Below are positions 33,725-46,478 of a stretch of 64,000 nt of DNA, in pieces (positions within the stretch are counted from its first letter, which is position 1; the number at the start of each line of letters is the position of its first letter). The notes under the pieces were generated by a model. It saw nothing but the letters and a program-made list of their open reading frames with translations. It had not been told where the DNA came from and did no database searches. The position numbers were made by a program, and so were the translations under genes. The stretch is from Gigaspora rosea. Its lineage: Eukaryota; Glomeromycota; Glomeromycetes; Diversisporales; Gigasporaceae. Location: contig QKWP01000704.1 in NCBI GenBank assembly GCA_003550325.1, positions 109,742-173,741 of the forward strand. The letters are read 5' to 3'.

Positions 33725-34725
33725 GTTTATGTTCTTGCAAATTAACAGAGAAATCTAGTATGTTCTTGCAAAATAACAGAGAAATTAAAGCTACAGTACC
33801 GGATAGTAAAAGACATCCACTTGTTTTATAACTTTTTTAAAAAAAATTAAATTAAAAAACCCTCTAACAAATTGAAACTACATTTCTGTCAGAGAAATTT
33901 TTCTTATTTTTAATTTTAAGAAAGCTATAAGATATTAAAATTTATGAGTTTAAAAAATTGGCGTTTAATATAAAAAAAAGAAAACATATATAGGTTTTTA
34001 GCTAATCAAAATCAATTGCACAAAAATTAGCCAATCAGAATTGATTATATAAGTACCCAAAATTGGCACCTATATGTATAAATTGGATGTCTTTTACTGT
34101 CCCATATTGTAGTGTTTTTGTAAAGTGTCAAAAAAGTTGCAAAGTATCAAAGAAGTTAAGAATAAATAAAATAAATTAAAAAAATAATTAAAAAAAAACA
34201 AATGAAAAACAAAAAATGTAAGCAAACTAATAAAAAAAATAAACAAAGCCCCAATTTTCGTTTTACTGAAGTAAAAGTTTGTATTCTTGCAAATTCAGAA
34301 ATTGTGAAAGCTGAATTAATGTTTTTGCAAAATGCCAAAAAAGTTGTAAAGTACTAAAAAAGTTTGTATTGGTTTTTTTGCAAAGTGCCAGAAAATAAGG
34401 GTTCTGTTTTCGCAAAGTGCCGAAATAAAATAAATTAATAAAAAAAATTTTAAAAATAAACAAAAAAAAACCAAAAAAAAACATAAAACAAAAAATAAAT
34501 AAAGCAAAAACTTGCAAAAACTTGCATCTAACTAAATCATTTCTCTAAAAAAGTGTTTTTGAAAATTTAAAAATTGCTAGAAAAATCAGTTGTTTGTTCT
34601 TGCAAAGTGTCAGAAGTCTGAGTTGGTATGCAAAGTCAAATTGGTGTTTTTGCAAAGTGCTAAAAGTTGTTGGTTTTCTTGCAAAGGGCTGATGTTCTTG
34701 TAAAGTGCGAAAAAAATTAAAAATA
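33725..34725. repeat. Degenerate repeats of CTTGCAAAGTGYCARAA
   Basis: Variants of TTCTTGCAAAGTGCCAGAA recur roughly a dozen times at irregular spacing (for example 33730, 33762, 34120, 34275, 34320, 34372, 34405, 34593, 34650, 34678 and 34695). On the minus strand they read F-x-T-L-x-K/C-K, but no frame stays open across the block, so a coding role is doubtful. The element at 33791-34112 interrupts the series. Confidence 0.45.
33791..34112. mobile_element. 322-bp TIR element
   Basis: CTACAGTACCGGATAGTAAA with AGACATCC on the left pairs with the complement of GGATGTCTTTTACTGTCC and CATATTGTAG. The ends are related to those at 19960 and 26764. Two CCAATCA motifs occur near the right end (ATCAATTGCAC, CCAATCAGAATTGAT). 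Confidence 0.6.
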
Positions 34726-35129
34726 AACAAATAAAAAAAAAAACAAACCAAAATGAAAGCAAAAAAGCACGAACAAAAAAAACAAACTATAAATAAAAAA
34801 ACAAAATGAAATAAAAAAAACAATATGAATAGAAGATCTAATTTATAAACAAAAGATCTAATCTGTTTTGTAATACAGATTTGTAAATTAATTTCAATAT
34901 ATTCAAAATTTTTTGAAAATATAGTTCAAGTGTCCTTGCTTGATCCAGGTTACATATCTACCGATCCAGTCAGTATTTTCAAAAATTATTTCAAATTTAC
35001 TTTTGAAAAAATTTTTGAAATATTTCAAAACCTAAAATATTTCAAAATATATTGTAAAATATTTCTAAATATATAGTATATGTGAAATCTTTTAAAAGAT
35101 TGTGCTACTATAAATTTGCTGATATATAT

Positions 35130-35515
35130 AGTTATAGCAAAAGGGCTTTTGTCTTTTATATCTTAAATAAGATACAAGTGTGGGAACAATATTCCTCTTA
35201 AGTTTTATACTATTTTTATACCTTGTTCCTCAAATTCCTCAAAAGGCATAGTTCCTTTTTTTTTATTTTTGAGAGTTTTTTTAGAACTCTTAAGTTGGTT
35301 TCTTAGTTTTAAAGATTTTGATATTGCTAGTTCAATTCTAGCAAGAGTTAATTTATTTTTTTTAAAGCCCTAAGTTATTAATTTGATTAATTTTTAAATA
35401 AGCTTTGGCATTTATTTGTGCATTTTAATAGATATTACTAACATTTTTTTTGCTTTATTAAAAAAAAATTTAAAATTTCGAGAAAATCTTTGTCAAATGC
35501 CTAGGCTTTAATAAT
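35130..35515 (+). repeat. tRNA-like dispersed repeat, copy 2
   Basis: It matches 54225-55015 over its length: AGTGTGGGAACAATATTCC, CCTTGTTCCTCAAATTCC, GGCATAGTTCC, and after the tRNA-like part ACATTTTTTTTGC..AATTTCGAGAAAATC. The tRNA-like module is 35285-35349: AACTCTT and AAGAGTT pair as an acceptor stem, and GCTAGTTCAATTCTAGC forms a perfect T-arm. Confidence 0.55.
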
Positions 35516-35844
35516 TAATAAATTTGTCTAAAAATTATATGAATTATATATATTTTTTTAGGTGCTAAACACATTCTAATTAAAATTAAAATTAGGTTAT
35601 CTTAATAAAATTTTAAGTAATTTTACTTTATTTAATTGTTCAAGATTGTCCAAAATTGTTCAAACTACTGTCCAAAGCTGTCCCATGGCAACACTGTATA
35701 TATACAGTATATAGTTATATATATAATTGATTTTTAAAAAGTATAACGATAAAACCAAAATCTTTTAAATAATGTTTGAAAATCAATATTCATTTTTTAT
35801 ATAATTTCCAAAGATAATAACAAAAAATTTCCATTTTTTTTTCA

Positions 35845-35971
35845 CCATTTATCACGTGATTTTCACCATGGATACATGGTCAAAGGTAATTAATTAATCA
35901 AAATTAGATAAAGTGATCACACCATGCATGGATAGGTGACTACTAAGTAAAAAATATCACGTGATAAATGG
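35845..35971. mobile_element. 127-bp MITE with TTATCACGTGAT ends
   Basis: CCATTTATCACGTGATTTTC on the left pairs with the complement of ATATCACGTGATAAATGG on the right. The E-box palindrome CACGTG lies inside each end, and CACCATGGATACATGG/CACACCATGCATGG are further inverted repeats. No clear target duplication. Confidence 0.6.
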
Positions 35972-36540
35972 CACGCCCCTTACTATATAGATTATTAAAT
36001 CAAGATATGCTAGTAAAAACATAAAACAATTTTAAATATTTACAAGTTATTAGCTTCGAGTTAAAAAGGCCTTAAATTAGTGATTTAAAAATTTCCCGAG
36101 ATTAGGAAAGAGAATTATTATTATTATTATTATTATATATATGTATATATATTTTTTTTTTGCTTTTAAAAAAAGAATTAAATTACAAATATTCTATTCC
36201 ATTGTCCATCACTCAAAGTCTATAAATTCTATAAATTCTATAAATTTATGTATTAAATTAAATGCTAATATTAAAAGAAATTGTATATGTAAATGCAAAT
36301 TGTGAATGAACCGATTGTTTTCACGATAAAAAAAAAATAAAAAGTTGATTTCACGATAAAGAGTAATCCACTGCTGGTAATGCCTTCAAAGGGTGTGGTA
36401 CCAATGCACAAGAAACATCACCCCACCACTCATCACTATGTTCCTTATACCATTCAACTTTTTTTTTAAATAGAATAAAGGAATAGAATAATAGAGCATT
36501 AATAAAAAAAGTGTATTAAAAAAACAAACATAATCAATAA

Positions 36541-38105
<1,565 letters not shown>

Positions 38106-38390
38106 TTTATTGATCGGCAATCGGTAATGATGTAGTTGGCGAATTGGTGTAATTAATGAAATGGTGAAATGGTAAAACGGTGAAATGGACAAAATGGTGA
38201 ATGGTGAATGGTGAATGGTGAAATGGTAAATATTTGTAGCGATCTAGAATATTAATAATGCACGTGATCTAATTTCGATACTGTTATACGGTATATTACA
38301 TTTCTTGATTTTTTTAGTTTCTTTTATTTAATTGGTTGTTTAGGATGTTTTAGAGATTTTAACGTTAGACGCGAATTTTATTGATTTTCA
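38106..38390. promoter_or_regulatory. Shared promoter region between TGDS and CENP-X
   Basis: 285 bp separates the two divergent start codons. It holds a GGTGAAT/GGTGAAAT tandem series at about 38160-38228 (partly 5' UTR of the dehydratase) and a CACGTGATCTAA site at 38261. Bidirectional use is inferred from geometry only. Confidence 0.5.
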
Positions 38391-39185
38391 ATGGACTCTG
38401 AAGAACCAATTACTTTCGATACAGTAAATATTAATTTTATATACGTACTTTGATTTTTTTTTTTTCCTGGCAACCATTTTTACAATTTTGTTTCAACCTT
38501 GCCTACAATAAAATTTAGAAAGTCTTGAATAATATTTTCAAAACCGTATGGAAAAAACAAAAAACTAAAGGTAAGTGAATAACATATCAGATATGTGTAT
38601 ATATATATGTATGTGTATTTTTCATCAAAAAGCAAAAAGTTTTTAATTTATTATCGTGATAAAATAGTGAGAAAGGATGCATTACTTCTTTCGGCTGAAT
38701 ATTTGCGACTATTTACCGATGGTATTTATATATGCTCGCGACTTAATTGACTTAATTGACTTAATTGATTTAATTGATTTAATTGTGTTATCTAAATATA
38801 TATATTTTTAAAAATTATTTTATTTTATTTTATTATTACTTATTATCATCATTCTTTTTTTTTTTTTTTTGTTACATTTTTCCAGAAGCAATAAGCCGTG
38901 CAGCGATAGTCGCTAAGAAGGATAATCTCGGAGAGACTTTACCACGACTGGAAGCTCATCATCTAGAAAAGGTTATTATATAGATCTAATTTCAATTGTG
39001 AAAACTGTGAAAACTGTGAAAACTGTATATAATTGGTTAAATTGTTAATGAAAACAAGAAAAAATTGAATATTTTCGAATTGACAATATTGACAATATTG
39101 ACAATATTGATAATGCGCATATATTAATTTAAATTTTTTCTTTATCCATTTGTAGATTGCGCCCCAGCTCAGAAGAGACTTCTAA
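38391..39185 (+). CDS. CENPX: CENP-X / MHF2 histone-fold protein
   Basis: Five small exons (38391-38423, 38519-38570, 38668-38721, 38886-38971, 39156-39185) join in frame to 84 codons, close to human CENP-X (81). Exon 2 gives NNIFKTVWKKQKTKV, exon 3 gives RKDALLLSAEYLRLF, exon 4 gives EAISRAAIVAKKDN plus HHLEK, and exon 5 gives IAPQLRRDF and a stop. The alignment to the family ending L-E-K-x-x-P-Q-L-x-x-D-F is residue for residue. CENP-X pairs with CENP-S (MHF1). The complex acts at the inner kinetochore and also stimulates the FANCM/Mph1 helicase at stalled forks. The first exon (11 codons) is the least certain part. All exons are below usual gene-finder length, so the gene is easily missed. 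It is divergent from the dehydratase. Confidence 0.88.
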
Positions 39186-39661
39186 CCAAAATATTTATAA
39201 CATTGTTGATCTTTACTTGTTATATACATTTCAATCTAGCCATAAAGTTATTGAAAAGTTTTAAGCCGTCAGTCATACTTTGGAATTATGATGAATATAA
39301 TAAAATGATCAATCTAAAGAATCTAAACAAATCTATTTTTAAAGTTTATCTCATGTGGTCATACTGTTTATTGATAGGACGGTTAATACAGTAGTGGGCA
39401 GGGGGGAATTACGTAACTCCCGTAAAAACTGACATTTTATTTATGTACCCTATTCTGACACAAGTATAAAAGCACCTAACCAATCTCATTATCTTTCATG
39501 TTACCTCTATTCAGTCTTTATACTGTATTCTCGTCAAATTGCGTCAGTACTTCGCTTACATATAAATAGCTTTATTTTTTTTTTATACATACCTTATTAT
39601 ATAAAGAACAATTTAAGGTGCAATTTTTTTAAGGTTTAAAAATTTTTAAGCATAATTAAAA

Positions 39662-40791
39662 ATGTGGTCTTGCTTTAATAAGGCATGTCCTTGCTTTCGT
39701 TTTCGTGGCAATTCAATGCCACCTTTTGGCAATTTATATTATGATGACGATGACAATGTAGAGTTTGAGAGCCTGCTGAGTAATCAGGATCGCACAGGGT
39801 TAATTAATTTATTATCGGGTAGACCCTTTTCACGATCAAATCACCCACCAACTTACGGAAGGGCAAGCATGGTTATACCAAATGAAGATGCTTTATTAGA
39901 AGACGACACTGAAAATTTACAAACTCTAGACGCACAGTTTCTACCTGACGAACAAATTAATAAATTTTCTGAACGGGTAAATATACTTTTTTTTTATATT
40001 AGAAAAAAAAAAAAATTCAGTATGCTCGATAATCAAAATGAAACATATAATGTCTGATATTATTGATTTTATATAATTTTAATCAATCATTTTTTTATCA
40101 ATAATTTTTTTATCAATCATTTTAGGTCAAACATCATCCTGCCACTGATGCACAATTAGAGGCAGAAGAAGAAGAAATTCGTCGTCAAGAAGAGGAAGAG
40201 ATTAGAAAAAAACGTCATGCAGCCACACAAGCGGCACTTGCTAAAGGTTTAATAACACCAGAACAAGCATCTGCTAATAGTAAAGACATTTTCTCTATTA
40301 CTGATGGAGATGATGATGATGATGATAGTCGTCAATACACAGACTCATCTAGAACTATGATGCATGATAGTTCTTCAGCTGAATCATCAACTAAAAGTCG
40401 AGATGTTACACCTTATAACTTAGATTCACAAGTTTCATCTTTAAATAAACCACGTAACCCACATGAGCGTCTCTTTACACCAGATGTAAATATGGAAGAT
40501 TATGACGATGTAACCGATTTTGAATATTTGTAAGTATTAAAAAATTTTGATGGTGAAATTTAGAGTTTGAAAACGATTTTATTTTTTTCATATGTTAAAA
40601 GCCGATTAAAACCAGTTAAAAAAACCAGTAAACCAGTTTTTAACATATGAAAAATAAAACCGGTTTCATCAAACTCTGAGATAAGTGGTGTCATCATTTA
40701 TCGATAGAACTAAGAAGCATGACTTTGAATTATTATATAAAATAAAAATAATAATTAAAAAAAAAAAAAAAACAAAAATATGAAAAAAAAA

Positions 40792-40822
<31 letters not shown>

Positions 40823-41200
40823 CAATAAAATACTGACTTATAGACTGCCCACCAATTCCAAAGATCAAATTGTAATCAAAGATCCTCTGACCTCCTCACT
40901 AGACGAAACTCAAGAAGGAGCTTGATGCGAGACAATGAACAAAAAATGGAAGACTATTCACCATTTTCCGTAAGCATTCTGCGATCCGATGATTACGTGA
41001 TGAGTCAAGAAGATTATAGTCCAACTGTAGGAGACGAGGAAATTGTGGATCCATTCGAAAAAATCAAAAATATTGTACCAACCATTTCGGGAAAGTTTGG
41101 TTTGGGTAATTTTTTTAACGGGTTTGCTTCTTCAGGGAACGAGAATACAGAAAATATATGTCTTACACTCCAAGATGATAATCATGATGATATCCCTTAA
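39662..41200 (+). CDS. Gadkin/AP1AR-like palmitoylated acidic protein
   Basis: Exon 1 is 39662-39976, exon 2 is 40126-40529 and exon 3 probably 40864-41200, giving 351 codons. The N-terminus is Cys-rich (MWSCFNKACPCF), a likely S-acylation site. It is followed by VEFESLL and FLPDEQINKFSE, then a charged helical segment (EAEEEEIRRQEEEEIRKK, HAATQAALAKG), acidic repeats, MEDYDDVTDFEYL, and a Ser-Pro-containing tail (DYSPF, DYSPT). The order and motifs resemble animal AP1AR (gadkin), a palmitoylated adaptor that links AP-1 vesicles to kinesin and Arp2/3; that identity is an inference from pattern similarity. Exon 3 has a second possible acceptor at 40844, which shifts the frame and ends the protein at 40925 (266 codons). 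The longer frame is preferred because it stays open and keeps the paired DYSP motifs. Confidence 0.55.
40562..40677. mobile_element. 116-bp foldback in an intron
   Basis: AGAGTTTGAAAACGATTTTA with TTTTCATATGTTAAAA on the left pairs with the complement of TTTTTAACATATGAAAAAT and CATCAAACTCT. It lies in intron 2 of the gadkin-like gene, followed by a long poly-A stretch (40755-40822). Confidence 0.65.
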
Positions 41201-41548
41201 AATCATATTTCAGACAAATTTGCTGGAATTTTAAAAAATATTTATAATTTTTTGAATAAAACTAAAAAAAAAAATATTAATAATATGGATTATATATTTT
41301 ATATATATAGAATATATTGTTTTAAAAAACATATTCTATTAACTTTATTAAGGAAATTTTTTTATTTTTATTAACAGTTAATAAGTTTTTTAAAAACATT
41401 AAAATTTTAAAAAAATTTTTTGTAATAAATCTTTTTTAAAATTTCTTGATTTTGATACTTTTAAAAAAAAAATTTTTTTTTTTTTTTTTTACCCCTAATA
41501 ACAGTTAATTAAAAACAAGAAATATTTTTTGGGTAAATTTTATTAAAA

Positions 41549-41596
<48 letters not shown>

Positions 41597-41992
41597 GGAA
41601 TTAAAATAATTTTTTTATGTTAATTAATGGTTTTTTTTTTTAATTTATTATTATTATAAGTAATTTAACAATTTATTATAATTATTATAATTCAAAAATT
41701 ATATCAAAAAATAAATGAATTTATATAGAATTTATTATAATAAATTCCAGACAAATTTGCGTATTACTGTATTAAGGGATAAACCTTTTTTTTACATAAT
41801 GATCTATTGATTACGTAGATTACCGGTAAATAATATTATGCTCGTCTTATTATTAATAAGATAAATCAAATATATAATACTGTAATATAATAAAATTATT
41901 TAATTCTGTTTAATAAATTGAAAGATTTAAACATTTATTGTATAAAAAAATTAAAAGATGGGAGGGGTATTGTGATCAATCTTTGACAATGA
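41201..41992. other. AT-rich intergenic with (AAT)n microsatellite
   Basis: 3' flank of the gadkin-like gene. An (AAT)n run of about 14 units lies at 41551-41595. The rest is low-complexity A/T with no coding frame. Confidence 0.6.
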
Positions 41993-42212
41993 ATAACTTT
42001 TTGATCCACCGGTCCGTTTTATGATGACCAGTTCAAATGAGATGAGCCCTAAATCGTCAAAAAAATCCAATCACGGGAATCCAAGATTTTATACTAATTT
42101 AGATTAAAAGTGATAAAATCTTTAATGATTTTAAGCTCATTAGAATTATCTCATCAACTCATCGATCAGGTCATTTTTGATCCAAAACGGATCGGTAGAT
42201 CAAAAGTTATTT
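41993..42212. repeat. 220-bp palindrome related to 9820-10181
   Basis: ATAACTTTTTGATCC and its mirror GGTAGATCAAAAGTTAT mark the ends. The inner blocks TCCGTTTT, GAGATGA and CTAAATCGT match the order and spacing of the arms at 9.82-10.18 kb. This makes it a dispersed palindromic family. Confidence 0.55.
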
Positions 42213-42740
42213 GTTTATTAAAAAATACTATACATATTTTTAAATAATAAAATATGCAAGAAAAATATTATATTTTATTTAAACAATAATATTTATTATT
42301 CTAATCACTAGATTTTGAAATATTTGATTATATCGATATGTACATTTCCTCGATCACATGTAACTATATATATATATATATATATTATCTATTTTAATTA
42401 TACATATATATATAATGATATTCAATTTTTCTTTATGATCAATTTTAACTTTCCTTTTTCATCGTAACATCACACATCTTTATCTCTCAATTAATATTGT
42501 AATATATAATTAAAAATAGATCTTGTGCATTGTTATTATAAATTGATCTACGTTAAAAATTGCTAACATTGAAAATTGCATCTCTATTTATCTTAATTTC
42601 AAAATTAAAAGCATGTATGATACTGTAGACAAAGTTTTTTTTTTGATATATATTTTTTATTTCAGTATATCAGTATATTCGTTATTCATGCTTACACTTA
42701 TGCTTACGGGTGAGGAAGAAAAAAAAAAAAAAAAAAAAAA

Positions 42741-42860
42741 NNNNNNNNNNNNNNNNNNNNNNNNNNNNNNNNNNNNNNNNNNNNNNNNNNNNNNNNNNNN
42801 NNNNNNNNNNNNNNNNNNNNNNNNNNNNNNNNNNNNNNNNNNNNNNNNNNNNNNNNNNNN
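42741..42860. other. Assembly gap (120 N) within poly-A
   Basis: The gap is flanked by poly-A on both sides. No gene is affected. Confidence 0.98.
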
Positions 42861-43415
42861 AAAAAAAAAAAAAAATAATAAAGTAAAAAATAAAGTAAAA
42901 AAATAAAAAAAAAAAAAATTAATAAAAAAAAATGGAAATGGAAATATTGATTTTTGCAAAGTTATTTTTTCTTTGCTCTACTATTATTATTATGATTATT
43001 AAAAATTATTATTAGTTTAAAAACACTAGTCCATGATGAAAAAAGAATAATAAAAAAAAAAAAAGACAAAAAACAATACAGTGATTAGTAGACCCAAAAT
43101 GTTTTTGTCATCTCTGAACATATCTTAAACCCCAACTAACCCTATTATTTCTACTTATGCAAATGTTATTTTTACATTAAAAAACGTTATAATTAAAACG
43201 TTATAATAGTGATAAGATCTAAAAAAAAAATGTACCCTCCAAACACAAAAACATATTGCATTAAGAAAAGAGAGAGAAAAAAAAATGAAAAAAATGAAGA
43301 ATTTGACAATTTATAACTAATAGTCCAATGAGTCAAATGAGTCAAATGAGTTCAATGATGATAATGATATATTAATCCCACTCCCATTACACTTTTACAG
43401 ATATTTGGTTCAACT

Positions 43416-44138
43416 TTAAAACACTTCACCCATATCTTCATCTTCATCATCAGTTTCATCTTCGGTTACCCAAATTTCATCATCATATCCAACTTCTCTT
43501 AAAATCCCATAACAACCATCTAATTGTAAAAATGTTAATTCTTTACACCATTTTTTTAATTCATCCAAACTAAGTTCAGTCACACCATCACAATTCCTTA
43601 AATTTATCCACCTTATTGTTGGACATGTAACAGCTATCTCAGAAAGAGCTTTATCAGTTATATCAGTGAAAGAAAAATCCAAAGAAGTAAGTGCTTTGCA
43701 AGAACGAGCTAAAGCAGTAAACCCTCTGTCGGTAAATTTAGGACACTGAGATACTATTAAAGTGGTGAGATGAGAACCTAAAATACTTGCAATATGTGTT
43801 AACGTTGAATCTTGAAGTGCAGAACATCGGTTAATATCGAGAGTAGTTAAGTTTGGACAAAGGTTAACTAAGTTGATAATATCTGGGTCAGTGATGGCAG
43901 TCCACCGGTGAGGTAAATGTGATAAGTTAACTTCACGAACTAAAGAGCCAGAACTATAAGAGATCCGAAGAAATTTACGAAAACAATTTATGTCTTTAAA
44001 TTTAGGACTATAATATATTATAGGTAAAGCAATGGCTCGCCAGTGACGACAAACTGTCGATGCACGAGACAAGGACTTTTGGTCATTGCCAAGAAGAGTA
44101 AAAATACCGTGAAGTAATTCAGTTGGTAGAAAGTTCAT
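43416..44138 (-). CDS. F-box / leucine-rich repeat protein
   Basis: This is a single exon of 240 codons from the ATG at 44138. The N-terminus is an F-box (FLPTELLHGIFTLLG, then SLSRASTVCRHWRAIALPI), which would bind Skp1 in an SCF ubiquitin ligase. It is followed by about five LRRs of the Cys-containing Amn1/FBXL type (LVNLCPNLTTLDINRC, HLTTLIVSQCPKFTDRG, LTSLDFSFTDITDKAL, IRWINLRNCDGVTEL, LTFLQLDGCYGI) that would select the substrate. The acidic tail (EDETDDEDEDMGE) is notable. It is short for an FBXL protein (fewer repeats). The substrate is unknown. Such genes are numerous in these fungi. Confidence 0.88.
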   Translation of the reverse strand: MNFLPTELLHGIFTLLGNDQKSLSRASTVCRHWRAIALPIIYYSPKFKDINCFRKFLRISYSSGSLVREVNLSHLPHRWTAITDPDIINLVNLCPNLTTLDINRCSALQDSTLTHIASILGSHLTTLIVSQCPKFTDRGFTALARSCKALTSLDFSFTDITDKALSEIAVTCPTIRWINLRNCDGVTELSLDELKKWCKELTFLQLDGCYGILREVGYDDEIWVTEDETDDEDEDMGEVF

Positions 44139-46478
44139 GTGTAGTGTAGGTGTAGTGTATTGTATTGTATTGTCCTTTTATTATTATTATTATTATTATT
44201 TTTATTTTTTTTTATTTTTTTATTTCTTTTTTATTGAGAGGATTTATAGGAAATAAAAATATAGAAAAATTTATTCCACACTTTTTTTTTTTTTTTTTTT
44301 TATTAGGTGTGGAAAAATTTTTAGTTCGGTAATAATAGGAAGGAAAGGAAAAGGAAAGAAGAAAGGACCAAAAGTGGGAGTAAGAGGCGGGTTAGGAGGG
44401 GGGGAAAGAATAATAAAGGAAAGTCAAAGAACAATGTAACCAGTTTCGAAACACATCATAAATAAGCCCAAAAACCAAAAAAACTACACTGAATAAATAA
44501 ACAAAACTTTACTAATGTCAAAAAAGTGATCAGATCATTACAGAATTGAGACAGTGATTAGACTTTGATTAGGTTAGACTTGTGATATTATTAGGTTAAT
44601 ATATCCTCTAACATGTTAAACAAGTCGGAATTTCTGAATAGCAACGTTACACTTCGTGTAGATTTCGGGAAATTATCGCATTTAAGATGCAAAATGATTT
44701 TTTCAGGAAATGATGATTTTTCAAAAACGAACAAACAGCGTTGCATGGTGTATAGATTTGATCTGATTTGATTGGTGATTGCCTAAAGAGTAAAATCTCG
44801 GTTGCCCGAGTTATTCGTCATACATTTCTTTCATACCAAGCAACCTTCTTAGTCTTTTTGGATTTTTTTTGGATTTTTTGGACTTTTAGAATTTCATAGA
44901 GAGTTATTTTTTATTTAATAAGTTGTGGCTATGTATAACCATAAACAAAAATGGCTTTTAAAAAAAAATTTTTTCAAAACCTACTGTATTAAAAATATCT
45001 GATATACCACTGATATACCTAATTCTTATTTAAAATAAAAAAAATGTTTTTGTAAAATTTAACCTACAAATTCATCAAATTTATCTATGCATAATTTTCT
45101 ATCGGTTTAATGACTTGATTCACAAATTAAATTTTTACTTTTCACGTGAGATGCAAAATTAATTTTTTTTTCTTTGAAATTTCTTGATGTTAAAAATTTT
45201 ACCCTCGCTTAATCGTACTTTAATCAATTATCTCCCTGCTCATTTGTTTTAATTATGTGTTACTACGGAACATACGCGTGAATTTTTGGGAATTAACTGT
45301 AATGACGCACCCTAATTTGATTTAAGATTAATTCTCCCGAGGTTTCCCTAGGTATCTGTGGTACCAAAGTGCGTCAATACTAAGGGAGGGTGCAAGGTAT
45401 GCACTCATTTGGCTTTTAAATAATTAATTAACATGTTCTCGTACACCCCTTATCAAAAATGTAAAAAAAAATTGTTATATGTTATGTTATGTACCTACTT
45501 TTAAAATATTTATCAATTAATTTTTATTACAGTATTATCTGTTATCTGTTATGTAGTTATTAACAGTTAAGAGAAATACGTTGTCTGTATAATACTGTAT
45601 CATGAGACCAGTCATTCAATAACAGATAATAAGTCCAATACATTATTATCATCGTTATGTTTTTTTTTTATTTTCTAAATATATATACAGTAATAATGAG
45701 TACGTATAAACATTCTTTCAAAGCTTGATATAAATAAAGCTTTCTTTTATAATTTTAGCCGAAGGGATGCAACTAAATAATTCTTTGTAGTGTCATGAGG
45801 TGCATCATTAATTAACATATATATCTTCCAAAAATTCGCACTTATTAATATTTAAATAAATTGTTATATATGATAGGTACAAAAAAATTATGTCTCATAC
45901 CATATTTTGGGTAGTTATGTTGTGCGTCTATGTTAAATAATTACCGTATATCGGATATTACCGAAAAAAAATCAATTCAGCAATTTAAAAAAAAAAACGT
46001 TGCAAAAAAGAAAAAAAAAAAAAGATTGATTATATTTGGGTTAAATAAAACATAAACGATAATAAAGTTATTCTTAGCAAAAATTTTTTTAAATTTATAC
46101 TTACGTACGTACAGTACGTATAATTTTGAAACGGATAATTTCGTAAATTATTTAATCTTTTTCCATATTCTTTTTTTCCACAAATAGTTAGATTAATTTC
46201 ATCATTTATTATAAAATTAATTACCAGTATGTTTAATTATAATTATAATTATTCTTTAAGCATTAGAGCATAAATTAACGTTTAATTAGCGTTAGCAGTT
46301 AGGCACGTTAAACATTCGTACCACCATAAGGGTCGTGTAACAAACCCTATCCAATAATTGATTTTGATTTTGTTTCAGCCAATCATTATTCAAGAATTAA
46401 AAAAAATTATTATATTATATACCCGTTTTTTTTATATGAGATATAGAATATTCTTCAACAAACGGTACATACGACATA
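44139..46478. other. Intergenic region between F-box and SDE2 genes
   Basis: It contains an (ATT)n run at 44178-44200, a poly-T at 44283-44302 and a G/A-rich patch (44335-44415). A GC-richer patch lies at 45290-45420 (GACGCACCCTAA, AAGGGAGGGTGC). No gene was recognised. Confidence 0.5.

Noticed and set aside
33461-34823. Hydrophobic frames such as poly-Phe/Leu stretches
   Set aside because: They are translations of T-rich or A-rich low-complexity DNA on both strands.
40922-41200. A separate gene beginning near 40922
   Set aside because: The frame extends upstream to a splice acceptor and connects with exon 2 of the gadkin-like gene, so it is treated as its last exon.
42613-42959. Lys-rich and Phe-rich frames through the second gap
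   Set aside because: Poly-A flanking N; no information content.
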